The notes beneath the pieces are model-generated. The model made no database searches. It was not told the DNA's origin and saw only the letters and a program-made list of their open reading frames with translations. From assembly GCA_031256305.1 (NCBI GenBank), contig JAIRQU010000180.1, forward strand, positions 1 to 6,808: 6,808 bases of DNA, read 5' to 3'. Source of the DNA: Burkholderiaceae bacterium (GTDB lineage: Bacteria; Pseudomonadota; Gammaproteobacteria; Burkholderiales; Burkholderiaceae_C). Positions 5,934 through 6,808 of this stretch are shown here, one piece after another. The translations under genes and the position numbers were made by a program. Positions within the stretch are counted from its first letter, which is position 1, and every line of letters starts with the position of its first letter.

Positions 5934-6808
5934 ATGAACCCCATTCCGAAATCGGCCAAGCTGGCCCATGTGCTCTACGACGTGCGCGGCCCCATCGTGG
6001 AGGCGGCGCAGCAGATGGAGGATGAGGGCCAGAAAATCATCAAGCTCAACATTGGCAATCTGGCGCCGTTCGGCTTTGAGCCGCCAGAGGAAATCGTGCA
6101 GGACATGGCGCGCAACCTGCCCAACGCGGCGGGGTATTCGGACAGCAAGGGTATTTTTTCGGCGCGCAAGGCGGTGATGCATTACACGCAGCAGCAGGGC
6201 ATCGTGGGCGTGACGCTCGACGACATCTACCTGGGCAACGGCGCCAGCGACCTGATCGGCATGGCCGCCAACGCGCTGCTCAACGAAGGCGACGAAATGC
6301 TGGTGCCCGCGCCCGATTACCCGCTGTGGACGGCGGTGGCCAGTCTGTCGGGCGGCAAGCCCGTGCATTACCTGTGCGACGAAGGCAACGGCTGGATGCC
6401 CGACCTGGCCGACATCCGCGCCAAGATCACGCCCGCCACCCGCGCCATCGTCGTTATCAACCCCAACAATCCGACCGGGGCGGTGTACACGCCCGAACTG
6501 TTGCGCGGCATCGTGGACATCGCGCGCGCGCACGGGCTGGTCATCATGGCCGACGAGGTCTATGACAAGGTGCTCTATGACGGCGTGTGGCATACGCCGC
6601 TGGCCTCGCTGTCCAATGATGTGCTCACGCTGACCTTCGGTTCGCTATCCAAGGCGTATCGCGCTTGCGGCTATCGCGCCGGGTGGATGATCGTATCGGG
6701 CGACAAGTCAATCGCATGTGACTACATCGAAGGGCTGAACATGCTGGCCAACATCAAGCTGGGCAGCAACGTGCCGGGGCAATATGGCATCCAGACCGCG
6801 CTGGGCGG
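5934..6808 (+). CDS. alaA: Alanine-synthesising PLP aminotransferase, AlaA type (partial, first 291 codons)
   Basis: A fold-type I, pyridoxal-5'-phosphate-dependent aminotransferase, cytoplasmic, closely resembling E. coli AlaA, which makes alanine from pyruvate and glutamate. The N-terminus MNPIPKSAKL, the NIGN motif (39-42) and APFGF (44-48) match AlaA closely. Cofactor residues are present: Tyr129 in PDYPLW, NPNNPTG (176-182, Asn179), Asp207 and Tyr210 in ADEVYDK, the Schiff-base Lys240 in GSLSKAYR, and Arg248 in GYRAGW. Leu43 replaces the Pro found at this position in E. coli AlaA. The start is supported by a GGAG ribosome binding site. The frame is open to the window edge; by comparison with E. 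coli AlaA (about 405 residues) roughly 110 residues, including the carboxylate-binding Arg, lie outside. In many betaproteobacteria this gene is followed by hom and thrC, which would suit a role in aspartate-family metabolism. Substrate preference is inferred. Confidence 0.94.
   Translation, partial: MNPIPKSAKLAHVLYDVRGPIVEAAQQMEDEGQKIIKLNIGNLAPFGFEPPEEIVQDMARNLPNAAGYSDSKGIFSARKAVMHYTQQQGIVGVTLDDIYLGNGASDLIGMAANALLNEGDEMLVPAPDYPLWTAVASLSGGKPVHYLCDEGNGWMPDLADIRAKITPATRAIVVINPNNPTGAVYTPELLRGIVDIARAHGLVIMADEVYDKVLYDGVWHTPLASLSNDVLTLTFGSLSKAYRACGYRAGWMIVSGDKSIACDYIEGLNMLANIKLGSNVPGQYGIQTALG

Noticed and set aside
5823..6593. 256-codon minus-strand open frame opposite alaA, adjoining the protease gene
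   Set aside because: His/Val/Asp-rich antisense shadow of alaA; alaA has all PLP-site residues and a good ribosome binding site.

Overview
This 6.8-kb, GC-rich window looks like ordinary core chromosome of a betaproteobacterium. It is most likely Burkholderiales, and the wording of AroC, TrpS and the CBS protein suggests a Bordetella/Achromobacter-like (Alcaligenaceae) lineage. That placement is inferred from remembered family sequences, not from a search. No mobile element, prophage, CRISPR array, tRNA or rRNA was seen, and no new multi-gene system is evident.

Layout from left to right: the 5' part of mnmC (tRNA wobble-uridine modification) on the minus strand, running off the left edge; a YdgA/DUF945 envelope protein on the minus strand; a 132-bp AT-richer divergent gap; a small two-CBS-domain protein and then aroC (chorismate synthase), both on the plus strand; a 96-bp convergent gap with two hairpins; trpS (tryptophanyl-tRNA synthetase) on the minus strand, 3 bp downstream of an M50/site-2-protease-family membrane protein; a divergent gap with a long imperfect inverted repeat; and the first 291 codons of an alaA-type aminotransferase on the plus strand, running off the right edge.

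The genes are housekeeping: aromatic amino acid biosynthesis (aroC), use of tryptophan in translation (trpS), tRNA modification (mnmC) and alanine/pyruvate transamination (alaA). The membrane protease and trpS are almost certainly one transcription unit. The CBS gene and aroC may be another, with a stable hairpin between them.

The points most worth a second look are: (i) AroC has Ser54 where the family normally has a cofactor-contacting Arg; (ii) TrpS carries a C-terminal domain resembling YegP/DUF1508; (iii) there is an 11-bp-arm inverted repeat upstream of alaA; (iv) there is a 10-bp GC hairpin directly after the CBS stop codon; (v) only two of the seven genes have a clear Shine-Dalgarno sequence. 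Several long antisense reading frames opposite the real genes are treated as GC-rich shadows.
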